Positions 44,786-55,018 are shown, numbered from the stretch's first letter. The stretch: 64,000 nt of DNA from an uncultured Bacteroidales bacterium (GCA_902787555.1 CADAGO010000012.1:1-64000); one strand, 5' to 3'. The notes: generated by a model not told the origin, from the sequence alone. Numbers and translations: made by a program.

Positions 44786-47700
44786 ATGATTTACTTTTTC
44801 ATTACGCCGCAGAACAGCATCATCGCCGTCAGCATGAACCATGAAATCAGCTCAAAGGAGACAGATGCCCTTCAGTGGCTTTTCAGTGGCGCAAAGAAGC
44901 GCGACGAGCAGACGATTGGCGGACTGTTTGCAGGTCCCCGGCGTGAGATGATTACCCCTTGGAGTACCAATGCTGTGGAGATTACCCAGAACATGGGTAT
45001 GACAGGTATTGAGCGTATTGAGGAGTTCTTCCCCATTGACAAGGACGCTGACATCGATCCAATGTTGCAACGCAGGTATGAGGAACTGAACCAGCAGATT
45101 TTTACAGTCAACATCGAACCTGCCGCCATCCAGCACATTGACAACCTGGAGGAATACAATGAGCAAGAGGGCTTGGCACTGAGTCCTGAGGAAATCGACT
45201 ACCTGCACAAGGTAGAAGGTCAGTTGGGACGTAAGCTTACCGACTCCGAGGTATTCGGTTTTGCGCAGATCAATTCGGAACACTGTCGCCACAAGATTTT
45301 CGGAGGTACTTTCATCATTGACGGAAAGGAGAAGGAGAGCAGCCTGTTCCAAATGATTAAGAAAACAACGCAGGAGAATCCCAACAAGATAATCTCTGCC
45401 TACAAAGATAATGTCGCATTTGCGCAAGGCCCTATTGTAGAGCAATTTGCACCTAAGGACCACAGCACCAGCGACTATTTCCAAACGAAGGACATCGAGT
45501 CAGTCATATCACTGAAGGCTGAGACCCACAACTTCCCAACCACAGTGGAACCATTCAATGGTGCAGCCACAGGTACTGGTGGCGAAATCCGTGACCGTAT
45601 GGGTGGCGGAACAGGTTCGTGGCCAATCGCAGGAACTGCTGTCTATATGACCAGCTATCGACATGGAGAGCATCCGCGTCATTGGCTCTATCAGACACCT
45701 GAGCAGATACTGATAAAGGCATCGAACGGCGCAAGCGATTTTGGAAATAAGTTTGGCCAACCGCTCATCTGCGGTTCTGTGCTGACATTTGAGCATCAGG
45801 AAAAGCAAAAAGGCGAACCACAATATGGCTACGACAAGGTCATCATGCTGGCAGGCGGTGTGGGCTACGGAACCAAGCGCGACTGTCTAAAGGGCGAACC
45901 ACAGAAAGGCAACAAGATAGTAGTGGTAGGTGGCGACAACTATCGCATCGGATTGGGTGGAGGAAGCGTCAGTTCAGTTGATACAGGTCGTTACTCGAGC
46001 GGTATCGAACTGAATGCTGTTCAGCGTGCCAATCCTGAGATGCAGAAGCGTGCCAACAACCTCGTCAGAGCATTGTGTGAGGAGGATGTGAATCCTATTG
46101 TCTCCATCCACGATCATGGTAGCGCAGGACATGTGAACTGTCTCAGCGAATTGGTAGAGGAGTGTGGAGGTAAGATTGACATGACGAAATTGCCGATTGG
46201 TGACCAAACGCTGAGTTCGAAGGAAATCATTGCCAATGAGTCGCAGGAACGTATGGGTCTGCTTATCGACGAAAAGCATATCGACCATGTGAGGAAAATA
46301 GCTGAGCGTGAGCGTGCCCCACTCTATGTTGTGGGAGAGACAACTGGCGATGCTCACTTCTCGTTCGAACAAGGTGATGGCATCCGACCATTCGACCTTG
46401 AAGTGGCTCAAATGTTTGGCCATTCGCCAAAGACCTATATGCACGATGAGACCGTTGAGCATCACTATGCTGATGTTGAGTATAAAGATCCTAACGACCT
46501 CAATGTCCTTAACGATTATCTGAAGCAAGTACTCCGTCTTGAGGCTGTTGCCTGCAAGGATTGGCTGACAAACAAGGTGGACCGCTCTGTGACGGGTAAG
46601 ATAGCCCGCCAACAGTGTCAAGGTGAACTACAGTTACCATTGAGTGACTGTGGTGTTGTTGCACTCGACTATCGTGGAAAGGCAGGTATCGCAACAGCTA
46701 TCGGACACGCCCCACAGGCAGGCCTCGCTGATCCTGCAGCAGGTAGTGTACTCTCTGTTGCAGAGTCACTTACCAATATCGTTTGGGCACCATTGGCAGA
46801 AGGACTTGATAGCGTAAGCCTCTCTGCCAATTGGATGTGGCCGTGTCGTAGTCAGAAAGGCGAAGATGCCCGTCTCTACGAGGGTGTGAAGGCATTGAGC
46901 GATTTCTGCTGTGCACTGCAAGTGAATGTCCCTACAGGTAAGGATTCACTCTCTATGACTCAGAAATATCCTGACGGAACCAAGGTCATCAGTCCTGGAA
47001 CAGTAATTGTGAGCAGTGGTGGCGAGGTAAGCGATATCCGTAAGGTGGTGTCTCCAGTCGTACAAAATGTTGATTCTGTACTCTATCATATCGACTTCTC
47101 GTTCGATGAACTGAAGTTAGGCGGAAGCGCGTTTGCGCAGACACAAGGAAAAATTGGCAGCGAAGTGCCAACTGTTCAAAATCCTGAGTATTTCCGTGAT
47201 GCCTTCATGGCTGTACAACAACTGGTGAACGAAGAACTGTTGCTGGCAGGACATGATATCAGCGCTGGCGGATTGGTAACTTGTCTACTCGAGATGTGTT
47301 TTGCCAACACAAAAGGTGGATTGCAAGTTAATCTCGATGAATTGGGCGAAAAAGACCTCATCAAACTCTTGTTTGCAGAGAACCCAGGTGTTGTGATTCA
47401 GGTCGCAACTAATAATATTAATAAGGTGGAAAGTATCCTTGCCGATGCTGGAGTTGGTTTTGCTAAGATAGCAGCACCTATTGCAGAGCGCAAACTGGTG
47501 CTGAATGCAAAAGCCTCAACATCATACGAACTGGATATTGATGCACTACGTGATGAGTGGTACTCTACTTCACACGAATTGGATTGCCTCCAGAGCATGA
47601 ACGGAATGGCAGACGAGCGCTTCGCTAACTACAAGAAACAGCCTATCCAGCATAAGTTCAATGCCGATTTCACAGGTACATTTGCACAGTATGGCATCAG

Positions 47701-48475
47701 TCCTGATCGTGATTCAGCACCTTCTGCCACACGTCCAAAAGCTGCCATCATTCGTGAGAAAGGTACGAATGGAGAGCGTGAAATGGCATATTGCCTCTAC
47801 TTGGCAGGTTTCGATGTGAAGGACGTGATGATGACAGACTTGGTTAGTGGACGTGAAACATTGGATGAAATACAGATGATTGTGTTCTGTGGCGGATTCT
47901 CCAACTCGGACGTACTTGGAAGCGCGAAAGGTTGGGCAGGTGCATTCCTCTACAATCCTAAGGCAAAAGCAGCACTCGATAAGTTCTATGCGCGCAAAGA
48001 CACCCTCTCACTGGGTATCTGTAACGGATGTCAGTTGATGATGGAATTGGGTCTGCTGGGTGCAAAGGGCAGTATGCGACACAATATAAGCCATAAGTTT
48101 GAAAGTGGATTCCTCACGCTCGACATTCCACAAAACGAGTCTGTTCTATTTGGTTCATTAAGTGGAAACAAATTGGGTCTTTGGGTAGCTCATGGAGAAG
48201 GACGATTTGAACTGACAGAGCCAGAGAGCGCATACAACGTGGTTGCTAAGTACAACTATCATGGCTATCCAGCCAATCCGAATGGGAGCGACTACGATGT
48301 TGCAGGTATCTGCACCGCAGACGGCCGCCATCTTGCAATGATGCCTCACTTGGAACGTGCCATCTTCCCTTGGCAGATGGGACACTATCTAGAAGAGCGC
48401 AAGCACGATGAAGTAACACCGTGGATTGAAGCCTTTGTAAACGGACGTAAGTGGTGTGAACAACACAAAGGCTAA
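44786..48475 (+). CDS. purL: Phosphoribosylformylglycinamidine synthase (large, fused form)
   Basis: A 1229-residue FGAM synthase combining the synthetase and glutaminase in one chain, the fourth step of purine synthesis. The synthetase half contains AQINSEHCRHKIFGG, KAETHNFPTTVEPFNGAATGTGG and DHGSAGHVNCLSELVEE; the C-terminal glutaminase has the nucleophile in GICNGCQLMMELGLLG and the GEGRFEL region near the end. The N-terminus MIYFFITPQNSIIAV fits the PurS-like domain. Alone in its transcript, ending at the terminator shared with lepB. Confidence 0.97.
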   Translation: MIYFFITPQNSIIAVSMNHEISSKETDALQWLFSGAKKRDEQTIGGLFAGPRREMITPWSTNAVEITQNMGMTGIERIEEFFPIDKDADIDPMLQRRYEELNQQIFTVNIEPAAIQHIDNLEEYNEQEGLALSPEEIDYLHKVEGQLGRKLTDSEVFGFAQINSEHCRHKIFGGTFIIDGKEKESSLFQMIKKTTQENPNKIISAYKDNVAFAQGPIVEQFAPKDHSTSDYFQTKDIESVISLKAETHNFPTTVEPFNGAATGTGGEIRDRMGGGTGSWPIAGTAVYMTSYRHGEHPRHWLYQTPEQILIKASNGASDFGNKFGQPLICGSVLTFEHQEKQKGEPQYGYDKVIMLAGGVGYGTKRDCLKGEPQKGNKIVVVGGDNYRIGLGGGSVSSVDTGRYSSGIELNAVQRANPEMQKRANNLVRALCEEDVNPIVSIHDHGSAGHVNCLSELVEECGGKIDMTKLPIGDQTLSSKEIIANESQERMGLLIDEKHIDHVRKIAERERAPLYVVGETTGDAHFSFEQGDGIRPFDLEVAQMFGHSPKTYMHDETVEHHYADVEYKDPNDLNVLNDYLKQVLRLEAVACKDWLTNKVDRSVTGKIARQQCQGELQLPLSDCGVVALDYRGKAGIATAIGHAPQAGLADPAAGSVLSVAESLTNIVWAPLAEGLDSVSLSANWMWPCRSQKGEDARLYEGVKALSDFCCALQVNVPTGKDSLSMTQKYPDGTKVISPGTVIVSSGGEVSDIRKVVSPVVQNVDSVLYHIDFSFDELKLGGSAFAQTQGKIGSEVPTVQNPEYFRDAFMAVQQLVNEELLLAGHDISAGGLVTCLLEMCFANTKGGLQVNLDELGEKDLIKLLFAENPGVVIQVATNNINKVESILADAGVGFAKIAAPIAERKLVLNAKASTSYELDIDALRDEWYSTSHELDCLQSMNGMADERFANYKKQPIQHKFNADFTGTFAQYGISPDRDSAPSATRPKAAIIREKGTNGEREMAYCLYLAGFDVKDVMMTDLVSGRETLDEIQMIVFCGGFSNSDVLGSAKGWAGAFLYNPKAKAALDKFYARKDTLSLGICNGCQLMMELGLLGAKGSMRHNISHKFESGFLTLDIPQNESVLFGSLSGNKLGLWVAHGEGRFELTEPESAYNVVAKYNYHGYPANPNGSDYDVAGICTADGRHLAMMPHLERAIFPWQMGHYLEERKHDEVTPWIEAFVNGRKWCEQHKG

Positions 48476-48490
48476 ATGAATAATAAACTG

Positions 48491-48532
48491 AAAAAAAGCG
48501 GAGTCAGTCATCAGATTGGCTCCGCTTTTTCT
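48491..48532. terminator. Bidirectional terminator between purL and lepB
   Basis: GCGGAG (48498-48503) pairs with CTCCGC (48520-48525), extended by three weaker pairs, flanked by AAAAAAA and TTTTT. A further 14-bp palindrome AAGGTGTACACCTT (48535-48548) touches the lepB stop. Confidence 0.88.
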
Positions 48533-48546
48533 AAAAGGTGTACACC

Positions 48547-50061
48547 TTATTTAATATTATCTACCCACTTGAACAATCTGTTCCAACGAATCTTCGATGA
48601 TGCCGGATTGCTGTCAGGACAGATAGACAGCCAAATAAAGAGTGGCTTGCCCACTACGTGGTCCTCTGGAACAAAACCCCAATAGCGGCTGTCGGCAGAG
48701 TTATGACGGTTGTCACCCATCATCCAGTAATAGTCCATTTTGAAGGTATATTCTTTGGTCTCTTTCCCATTGATAAAGATTTTACCATTCTCTACTTTCA
48801 GGTCATTACCTTCATACACACGGATAGGGCGGTCGTAAACAGCAATGTTGTCCATTGTGAGTGTAAGTTTCTTCCCTTTGGCAGGAATCCAAATAGGTCC
48901 GTAGTTATCGCGTGTCCACCCATAGTCGTGATTGAGAGGATATACATGTCCGGAATTAGTATCCATAATCTCAACAATGCTATCAATGAGTTCTGTGTGG
49001 CTTAGCAAAGCAGCCTTAGATGATTCCGTGAGTGGCACACCCATACGATGCTCCTCAAATGGATGGTCAGGACGGTCATTCCAGCGTGCATAAGCCTCAT
49101 CGCTGATTTGCAGTTCATCACGCAGTTCATCGTTCAGCTCTCCTTTCGCATAGATATAATAATTAAACTGAGCTTCTGTAGGAGTCTTCTGCGCCTTGCC
49201 ATCGATGTAGATAATCTTATCCTTGATTTCCAATTTCTGATTTGGCAAACCCACACAGCGTTTTACATAGTTTTCACGACGATCTACTGGACGACTGGTG
49301 ATTTCGCCAAAACGGAACTTGTCCTGTGCTACGATTCTCTTGCCCACTTGGTATAATTCGTCAAACATTCTCATCTGCTGCTCAGTATTCAGCGAACTCA
49401 TCGCTGGCAACTCGAACCCCTGATTACGATAAGCCTCGACTCCATACATGTAGCATAGTTCGTAGAAATCGTTTGGATAATTTACCGCTACAGTATCGCC
49501 GGCAGGATAGTTGAATACCACAATATCACCATATTCCACCTTTCCAAGACCTTTCACACGCCGGTACTCCCAATGAGGCCATTCAATATATGACTTGGCA
49601 TTAATGACCGGAAGGGTATGCTGAGTAAGTGGCATCGTAAGAGGTGTCTGAGGAATGCGAGGGCCGTAGCTTAACTTGCTGACCAACAGATAATCGCCTG
49701 TCAGGAGTGATTTCTCCAAAGAGCTACTTGGAATCTGGTAATTCTGGAAGAAGAACTGATTGACAAAATAGACAGCAACTAGCGCAAACACCAAAGCATC
49801 GACCCAGCTCATCAGGGTACGACCTACTGGGCTTTCCAGATTTTTCCACCAAGTCCATTTGATTTTCTTAGAAATATAGACATCATAAATGAATGGAACC
49901 ACAATTAGTCCCCACCAACTGCCTACCCAATAGAGGAAAGCAAGGTAGAGAACAAGGACGATGATAAACAACACCCAATTCTTCTTTTTCTCTGCCTTCT
50001 CATTTTTCTCAGCGTTAGCTCTTTCTGCCCTTATTTGTTTTGTTCCCTTGTATTTTACCAT
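48547..50061 (-). CDS. lepB: Signal peptidase I
   Basis: A 504-residue membrane serine protease that cleaves signal peptides. Two N-terminal helices (about 33-75), a third (VDALVFALVAVYFVNQFFF), then the catalytic Ser in QIPSSSLEKSLLTGDYLLV and the Lys in RRENYVKRCVGLP; the closing motif is MMGDNRHNSADSRYWGFVP. Longer than the E. coli enzyme, with a large periplasmic insert as usual in Bacteroidetes. ATG 50061 (MVKYKG) is preferred; a frame to 50094 has a non-ATG start. Downstream of dapB on the same strand. Confidence 0.93.
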   Translation of the reverse strand: MVKYKGTKQIRAERANAEKNEKAEKKKNWVLFIIVLVLYLAFLYWVGSWWGLIVVPFIYDVYISKKIKWTWWKNLESPVGRTLMSWVDALVFALVAVYFVNQFFFQNYQIPSSSLEKSLLTGDYLLVSKLSYGPRIPQTPLTMPLTQHTLPVINAKSYIEWPHWEYRRVKGLGKVEYGDIVVFNYPAGDTVAVNYPNDFYELCYMYGVEAYRNQGFELPAMSSLNTEQQMRMFDELYQVGKRIVAQDKFRFGEITSRPVDRRENYVKRCVGLPNQKLEIKDKIIYIDGKAQKTPTEAQFNYYIYAKGELNDELRDELQISDEAYARWNDRPDHPFEEHRMGVPLTESSKAALLSHTELIDSIVEIMDTNSGHVYPLNHDYGWTRDNYGPIWIPAKGKKLTLTMDNIAVYDRPIRVYEGNDLKVENGKIFINGKETKEYTFKMDYYWMMGDNRHNSADSRYWGFVPEDHVVGKPLFIWLSICPDSNPASSKIRWNRLFKWVDNIK

Positions 50062-50133
50062 AACTGTTGATTCTTTTTGTATGTTTGACGTCAATCCATC
50101 GATAAAGACTACATGACATGCGGTTAATAATCC

Positions 50134-50820
50134 TTAAAACTGAAAAAGATCACTTGTGGTCAACAGGCCTTGATGCTTTGCCGTGTATTCAGCAGCAAGT
50201 ACAGCACCCAGTGCAAAGCCTTTACGATTATGTGCATCGTGAGTGATCGTAATCTGATCTGCTTCACTGTTGTAAGTGATGCTATGAATACCCGGCACCT
50301 CACCTTCTCGTACAGATTCAATCTTTACATCGTCGATACGAGGCATATTCTCTTTTATTTGTTCTGCCAAAGTGATAGCGGTTCCACTTGGTGCATCGAG
50401 TTTATGAATATGGTGAACTTCTCGCATGCTTACTTCGTAATCAGGGAATTCGTTCATGATATGAGCCAAATACTTGTTGACAGCAGAGAAAATAGCCACA
50501 CCAAGACTGAAGTTTGATGCCCAAAACAGGGTCTTTCCGCCTTCTGTGCAAGCCTTACGAACTTCGTCGCCATGTTCTTTCAACCATCCAGTACTACCAG
50601 AAACCACCTTCACGTTCTGCTCCCATGCTTTCAAATAGTTGTTGTAAGCTACTTGTGGAGCCGTAAACTCAATCGCCACATCAGCAGAGCGAAATGCTGG
50701 AGAATTAAAGTCGTCTTGATTATCAATGTCGATGATGCTTACAATTTCATGCCCACGACCGAGGGCAATCTGCTCAATCATTTTGCCCATCTTGCCATAT
50801 CCAATTAATGCAATCTTCAT
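50134..50820 (-). CDS. dapB: 4-hydroxy-tetrahydrodipicolinate reductase
   Basis: A 228-residue NAD(P)H-dependent reductase of the lysine and diaminopimelate pathway. N-terminal Rossmann loop IGYGKMGKMIE, mid-section VSGSTGWLKE, and the catalytic HHIHKLDAPSGTA with its His and Lys. It is the short form found in Bacteroidetes (about 40 residues shorter than E. coli). Its product feeds peptidoglycan synthesis; it lies 70 bases before lepB, and both may share a transcript. Confidence 0.95.
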   Translation of the reverse strand: MKIALIGYGKMGKMIEQIALGRGHEIVSIIDIDNQDDFNSPAFRSADVAIEFTAPQVAYNNYLKAWEQNVKVVSGSTGWLKEHGDEVRKACTEGGKTLFWASNFSLGVAIFSAVNKYLAHIMNEFPDYEVSMREVHHIHKLDAPSGTAITLAEQIKENMPRIDDVKIESVREGEVPGIHSITYNSEADQITITHDAHNRKGFALGAVLAAEYTAKHQGLLTTSDLFQF

Positions 50821-50840
50821 ATATATCAGAAAATTTTCTG

Positions 50841-50848
50841 CAAAGATA
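50841..50848 (-). promoter_or_regulatory. dapB promoter, -7 box
   Basis: TATCTTTG followed by CAG on the minus strand, about 21 bases before the start codon. Confidence 0.65.
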
Positions 50849-50892
50849 GTAAAAGTTTGTAGTTTATAGATGATAGTTTAAAGATTTTTAAG

Positions 50893-50900
50893 TAACTTTG
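50893..50900 (+). promoter_or_regulatory. DUF2851 gene promoter, -7 box
   Basis: TAACTTTG followed by CAAC, only 18 bases before the ATG at 50919. It excludes the upstream in-frame TTG at 50898 as start and predicts a very short leader of about ten bases. Confidence 0.65.
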
Positions 50901-50918
50901 CAACAAACTGCAGCATTT

Positions 50919-52250
50919 ATGGAATATATGCTTCACTATGCATGGCAACATCGCATATTCCCACTCGGACAACTACATACAGCAGACGGGAAACATATAG
51001 ATATTATCAGTGTGGGACGGCACAACTCGGATGCTGGTCCTGATTTCATTGGCGCCCAGCTGAAAATAGATGGAATGTTATGGGTCGGAAATGTAGAAAT
51101 ACATCTCAAATCGAGCGATTGGTACCATCATCATCATGATACTGATTTGGCATACGACAATGTAATACTTCATGTGGTTTCTGCCATAGATTGCGAAGTG
51201 AAAACCTCGCAGGGGCATGTTATTCCACAAATGCAATTGGAAATTCCTGATTACGTAACTAATAACTACGAAGAACTCCTTTCGTCCGACCGCCACCCTC
51301 GCTGTCGTAACTACTTGAACTTGATGCCTCATCTCACCATCACAGCATGGCTATCAGCTTTGTATGTAGAGCGGTTGGAGCACCGCACAGAACTATTGAC
51401 GGAGCGGCGTAAGCAATGCAATTTGGATTGGGAGCACACGGCTTTTGTGACCATTGCACGCAATTTTGGTTTTGGAAAGAATGGTGATGCCTTTGAGCAA
51501 TGGGCAAAGACCATTTCAATGAGCGCCATCAATAAGCATCGTGATGATTTGTTCCAAATTGAAGCTATTTTCTTTGGTCAGGCAGGCTTCTTGGATGATG
51601 AGTTTCAAAAGAAACGGACACCACTTTCCAATTACTATGACAAATTAAAAGCAGAATATACATATCTCAGCAAGAAATTCTGCTTGCAAAGTATCAATCC
51701 GTCTCTGTGGAAATTCGCTCGGATGCGTCCGCAAGGCTTTCCATATATGCGAATTGCTCAACTTGCCATGCTGTACCATACTGGTCAGTTAAACTTTTCG
51801 CGTATGGTGAATGCACCAACGGTAGATGCCATCAGGGAGTTATTAGATGTTCAAGTCAGTGATTATTGGCAACGTCATTATTCTTTTGCCGACATAGAGG
51901 TTCCGCAAGGCCACCGAACTCTTTCGAATGCGACAAAAGACTTGGTTATCATCAACAGTGTTGTTCCACTGGTTTTTGCATTTGGCCGCTACAAGGCTGA
52001 CGATAGAATGTGTCAAAAAGCAATAGAATTGCTTGAGCAGCTGAAACCAGAAAGCAATAGTATCATAGAAACCTGGCGTGAAGCAGGTGTAGATTGTCGT
52101 TCTGCTGCTGAATCCCAGGCATTATTGCAACTCACCACTCGATACTGCGATGCGAAGGACTGTCTTCACTGCCGCTTGGGATTTGAATATATACGGCATA
52201 CACCTTCCTACCTAAAGGAAAAAGCATCCCAGAAAAACACGGATGCTTGA
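50919..52250 (+). CDS. DUF2851 family protein
   Basis: A 443-residue soluble protein of the Bacteroidetes-enriched DUF2851 family. N-terminus MEYMLHYAWQHRIFP, then GRHNSDAGPDFIGAQLKIDG and VGNVEIHLKSSDWYHHHHD, a nuclease-like arrangement (Asp...Glu-x-His) that suggests but does not prove a PD-(D/E)xK-type fold. The C-terminus carries CDAKDCLHCRLGFEYI with possible metal-binding cysteines. Function unknown. A hairpin AAGCATCC/GGATGCTT (52222-52248) overlaps its last codons. Confidence 0.85.
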   Translation: MEYMLHYAWQHRIFPLGQLHTADGKHIDIISVGRHNSDAGPDFIGAQLKIDGMLWVGNVEIHLKSSDWYHHHHDTDLAYDNVILHVVSAIDCEVKTSQGHVIPQMQLEIPDYVTNNYEELLSSDRHPRCRNYLNLMPHLTITAWLSALYVERLEHRTELLTERRKQCNLDWEHTAFVTIARNFGFGKNGDAFEQWAKTISMSAINKHRDDLFQIEAIFFGQAGFLDDEFQKKRTPLSNYYDKLKAEYTYLSKKFCLQSINPSLWKFARMRPQGFPYMRIAQLAMLYHTGQLNFSRMVNAPTVDAIRELLDVQVSDYWQRHYSFADIEVPQGHRTLSNATKDLVIINSVVPLVFAFGRYKADDRMCQKAIELLEQLKPESNSIIETWREAGVDCRSAAESQALLQLTTRYCDAKDCLHCRLGFEYIRHTPSYLKEKASQKNTDA

Positions 52251-52270
52251 TACTATAACTTTCAAATATG

Positions 52271-52302
52271 CAAAAAAGGCCAATCTCACGACTGACCTTT
52301 TT
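52271..52302 (+). terminator. Imperfect terminator downstream of DUF2851
   Basis: GGCCA and TGACC arms with two mismatches around TCAC, flanked by AAAAAA and TTTTT. A separate 8-bp hairpin GTGCCGAC/GTCGGCAC (52319-52357) and a GTCAGG/CCTGAC hairpin (about 52403-52418) follow before the gyrB stop. Confidence 0.6.
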
Positions 52303-52429
52303 CTTTTACTTGAAAGATGTGCCGACGCGGTTAGAATCCCTTCTTTTTGGTCGGCACGAGAATATATGTAAGAATTGAATGAAATGTTTCTATTCTTAAT
52401 TGTCAGGTATCCCTGACGCTGTGCCACGT

Positions 52430-54409
52430 TTACGCGTCTATATTTGCATATGTCGCGTTACGTTCTATGAACTCACGACGTGGTGGAACATCGTCACCCA
52501 TCAACATTGAGAAGATATAATCTGCTTCTGCTGCATCGTCAATCGTTACTTGCTTCAGCAAACGTGTTTCTGGGTTCATGGTTGTTTCCCACAATTGCTC
52601 TGGGTTCATTTCACCAAGACCTTTGTATCGTTGGGTCTTAATGCTATCCTGATTTCCATCACCATACTGATCCACAAAGCGGAGTCGTGCCTGCTCGTCA
52701 TAGCAGTACTCACTAATCTTACCCTTCGTACACTTATAGAGTGGTGGGGTGGCAATGAAGAGCCGCCCGTCCTTAATCAGTTGGGGCATATAACGGAAGA
52801 AGAGTGTGAGCAACAGGGTGTCGATATGTGAACCATCGACATCGGCATCAGTCATGATGATAGTCTTGTAGTAGCGCAATTTATCGTAATTGGCTTCTTT
52901 GCTATCATTTTCGTCAATTCCAAACCGCACACCTAAAGCATTGATGATATTATTCACCTCTTCATGATCGAATGCCTGATGCCACTTCACACGTTCCACA
53001 TTGAATATCTTACCACGGATAGGCAGGATGGCTTGGAAATGACGGTCACGCCCTTGCTTGGCAGAACCACCTGCAGAATCTCCCTCAACAATAAACATCT
53101 CGCAGTTTGCAGGATCTTTGTCTGAGCAATCGGCAAGCTTGCCTGGAAGTCCTCCTCCCGACATTGGGTTCTTGCGCTGCACTTTCTCACGTGCCGTACG
53201 AGCAGCAATACGGGCTTCGGCTGCAAGCACTACTTTGTCGATAATGAGTTTTGCCTCCTTTGGATGTTCTTCAAGATAGTTGCTCAGAGCTTCACCTACA
53301 GCTGAATTGACAGCTCCCATCACTTCGTTGTTGCCAAGCTTTGTTTTGGTCTGTCCTTCGAACTGCGGTTCGGCTACTTTTACAGAAATGACAGCTGTCA
53401 GTCCTTCGCGGAAGTCTTCTGGACTGATTTCTATCTTCTGTTTGTTCAGGCGATCCATCAGTTTCTGGTCGTCTGATGTATATTTCTTCAATACTCGAGT
53501 GAGGGCGGTACGAAATCCTTGAAGATGAGTACCTCCTTCTATAGTATTGATGTTGTTGACGTATGAATGAATATTCTCAGAGTATGAGGTGTTGTACATG
53601 ATTGCTGCCTCAATCGGAGTATCACCCTTCTCTGTGTTGAGATAGATGATATCGTCAAAGAGGTGTGTACGTGTAGAGTCGATGTATCTTACGAAATCAC
53701 GCAGTCCTCCTTCTGAATAGAATACATCTTTACGGATGCCTTCATAGCCTGCCTGTGCGTTCATTTCGAGACGCATATCCTGCAGGGTAATGGTGATACC
53801 TGCATTCAAATATGCAAGCTCACGCATACGGTTGGCCAATATCTCATATCGATAGGTACGTGTGATGAAAATGCTGCCGTCAGGCCAGAATTGCTGACGC
53901 GTGCCTCGCAAATCAGTCGTACCTACTTGCTTTACGTCATATAATGGCTTTCCACATGAGTATTCCTGTTGGTAGATCTTGCCATCACGGAATACTTGCG
54001 AAATCATCTTGGTCGAGAGGGCATTCACACAACTGACACCTACACCATGGAGACCTCCTGATACTTTGTAAGAGCCTTTGTCGAACTTTCCTCCTGCATG
54101 AAGCACAGTCATTACGACTTCAAGGGCAGAACGATGCTCTTTTTCATGCAAATCAACAGGAATACCACGTCCATTGTCCTGGACAGTGATAGAATTATCT
54201 TCGTTGATAGTAACTTCAATGTGAGTACAAAAACCTGCCAGTGCTTCATCAATAGAGTTATCAACGACTTCATACACCAAGTGATGAAGTCCTTTCTCGC
54301 TAATATCGCCAATATACATTGCAGGACGTTTACGTACTGCTTCCAAGCCTTCCAAGACCTGGATATTACTAGCAGAATAGTCTGTTCCTGCCTGAATCAA
54401 TTCATCCAT
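52430..54409 (-). CDS. gyrB: DNA gyrase subunit B
   Basis: A 659-residue ATPase/TOPRIM subunit of gyrase, which introduces negative supercoils. GHKL ATPase motifs: YEVVDNSIDEALAG, DNGRGIPVD and GGLHGVGVSCVNALS; TOPRIM EGDSAGGSAKQGRD and IMTDADVDGSHI; C-terminus RYKGLGEMNPEQLWETTMNP. Length fits GyrB of this group without the E. coli insertion. gyrA is not in the window. Promoter box TAAATTTG at 54435-54442. Confidence 0.97.
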   Translation of the reverse strand: MDELIQAGTDYSASNIQVLEGLEAVRKRPAMYIGDISEKGLHHLVYEVVDNSIDEALAGFCTHIEVTINEDNSITVQDNGRGIPVDLHEKEHRSALEVVMTVLHAGGKFDKGSYKVSGGLHGVGVSCVNALSTKMISQVFRDGKIYQQEYSCGKPLYDVKQVGTTDLRGTRQQFWPDGSIFITRTYRYEILANRMRELAYLNAGITITLQDMRLEMNAQAGYEGIRKDVFYSEGGLRDFVRYIDSTRTHLFDDIIYLNTEKGDTPIEAAIMYNTSYSENIHSYVNNINTIEGGTHLQGFRTALTRVLKKYTSDDQKLMDRLNKQKIEISPEDFREGLTAVISVKVAEPQFEGQTKTKLGNNEVMGAVNSAVGEALSNYLEEHPKEAKLIIDKVVLAAEARIAARTAREKVQRKNPMSGGGLPGKLADCSDKDPANCEMFIVEGDSAGGSAKQGRDRHFQAILPIRGKIFNVERVKWHQAFDHEEVNNIINALGVRFGIDENDSKEANYDKLRYYKTIIMTDADVDGSHIDTLLLTLFFRYMPQLIKDGRLFIATPPLYKCTKGKISEYCYDEQARLRFVDQYGDGNQDSIKTQRYKGLGEMNPEQLWETTMNPETRLLKQVTIDDAAEADYIFSMLMGDDVPPRREFIERNATYANIDA

Positions 54410-54434
54410 TTCGTTTAAATCACATTTTACGGTA

Positions 54435-54442
54435 CAAATTTA
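54435..54442 (-). promoter_or_regulatory. gyrB promoter, -7 box
   Basis: TAAATTTG on the minus strand matches TAnnTTTG, 26 bases before the start codon. Confidence 0.6.
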
Positions 54443-54559
54443 CGAAAAAGAATTGAATTGGGCAAACATTCTGCCTAAAAAGTTAAAAAGAAATACACCT
54501 TTGGTGTATTAAAAGCGAAATTAGCTTCGAAAGAGTAAAAATACAATTGATAATAATAA

Positions 54560-54587
54560 AATAAGGTGTCAAGACAGACACCTTATT
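54560..54587 (-). terminator. rpsT terminator
   Basis: AATAAGGTGTC (54560-54570) and GACACCTTATT (54577-54587) form a perfect 11-bp stem, followed on the minus strand by a T-rich tail. A second short hairpin AATACACC/GGTGTATT (54492-54510) lies further on, before the gyrB promoter. Confidence 0.85.
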
Positions 54588-54623
54588 AATATTCTAATGG
54601 CATTTAAACCAAGAGTTTCTAAC

Positions 54624-54875
54624 TTAGAGTTTAGAGATGTAGAGCATTGCACCCGACTTGAGGTTTGCAGCCTTCTTCCAATGAATAATATTCTTCTTTG
54701 CAAGTTTGTCTAACATCTTTTGTACTTGTGGATAAAGTTCCAAAGCAGCCTCTTTCTCCTTTGTAGCGCGAAGTTTGCGGAGAGCATTACGCATAGTCTT
54801 TGCGTAATAGCGGTTGTGCAGTCTGCGAGTTTCAGACTGGCGTATGCGCTTGATTGTTGATTTGTGATTTGCCAT
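54624..54875 (-). CDS. rpsT: 30S ribosomal protein S20
   Basis: An 83-residue basic three-helix protein: [21 protein letters not shown] at the N-terminus and [18 protein letters not shown] near the end. It binds 16S rRNA helices at the bottom of the small subunit. Normal length. It lies just after tRNA-Glu on the same strand and probably shares its promoter at 55068. Confidence 0.97.
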   Translation of the reverse strand: MANHKSTIKRIRQSETRRLHNRYYAKTMRNALRKLRATKEKEAALELYPQVQKMLDKLAKKNIIHWKKAANLKSGAMLYISKL

Positions 54876-54946
54876 TATTTATGTTTCTTTTTGTACTGTT
54901 TTGTGAGCTTATTAATAGCTCTTCTTTCAATTCTTAATACTTGAAG

Positions 54947-55018
54947 TAGTCCCTAGCAGAATCGAACTGCTCTTTAGAGAATGAAAATCTCTCGTCCTAA
55001 CCGATAGACGAAGGGACC
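54947..55018 (-). tRNA. tRNA-Glu (UUC)
   Basis: Minus-strand cloverleaf: acceptor GGTCCCT with AGGGACT, anticodon stem AGAGA/TCTCT with loop TTTTCAT giving anticodon TTC, and T-arm AGCAG-TTCGATT-CTGCT. Discriminator A; CCA not encoded. A promoter box lies 50 bases upstream, and rpsT follows 71 bases downstream. Confidence 0.96.

Noticed and set aside
52212-52427. 71-codon minus-strand frame between gyrB and DUF2851
   Set aside because: It spans three hairpins and the end of DUF2851 and has no family resemblance.
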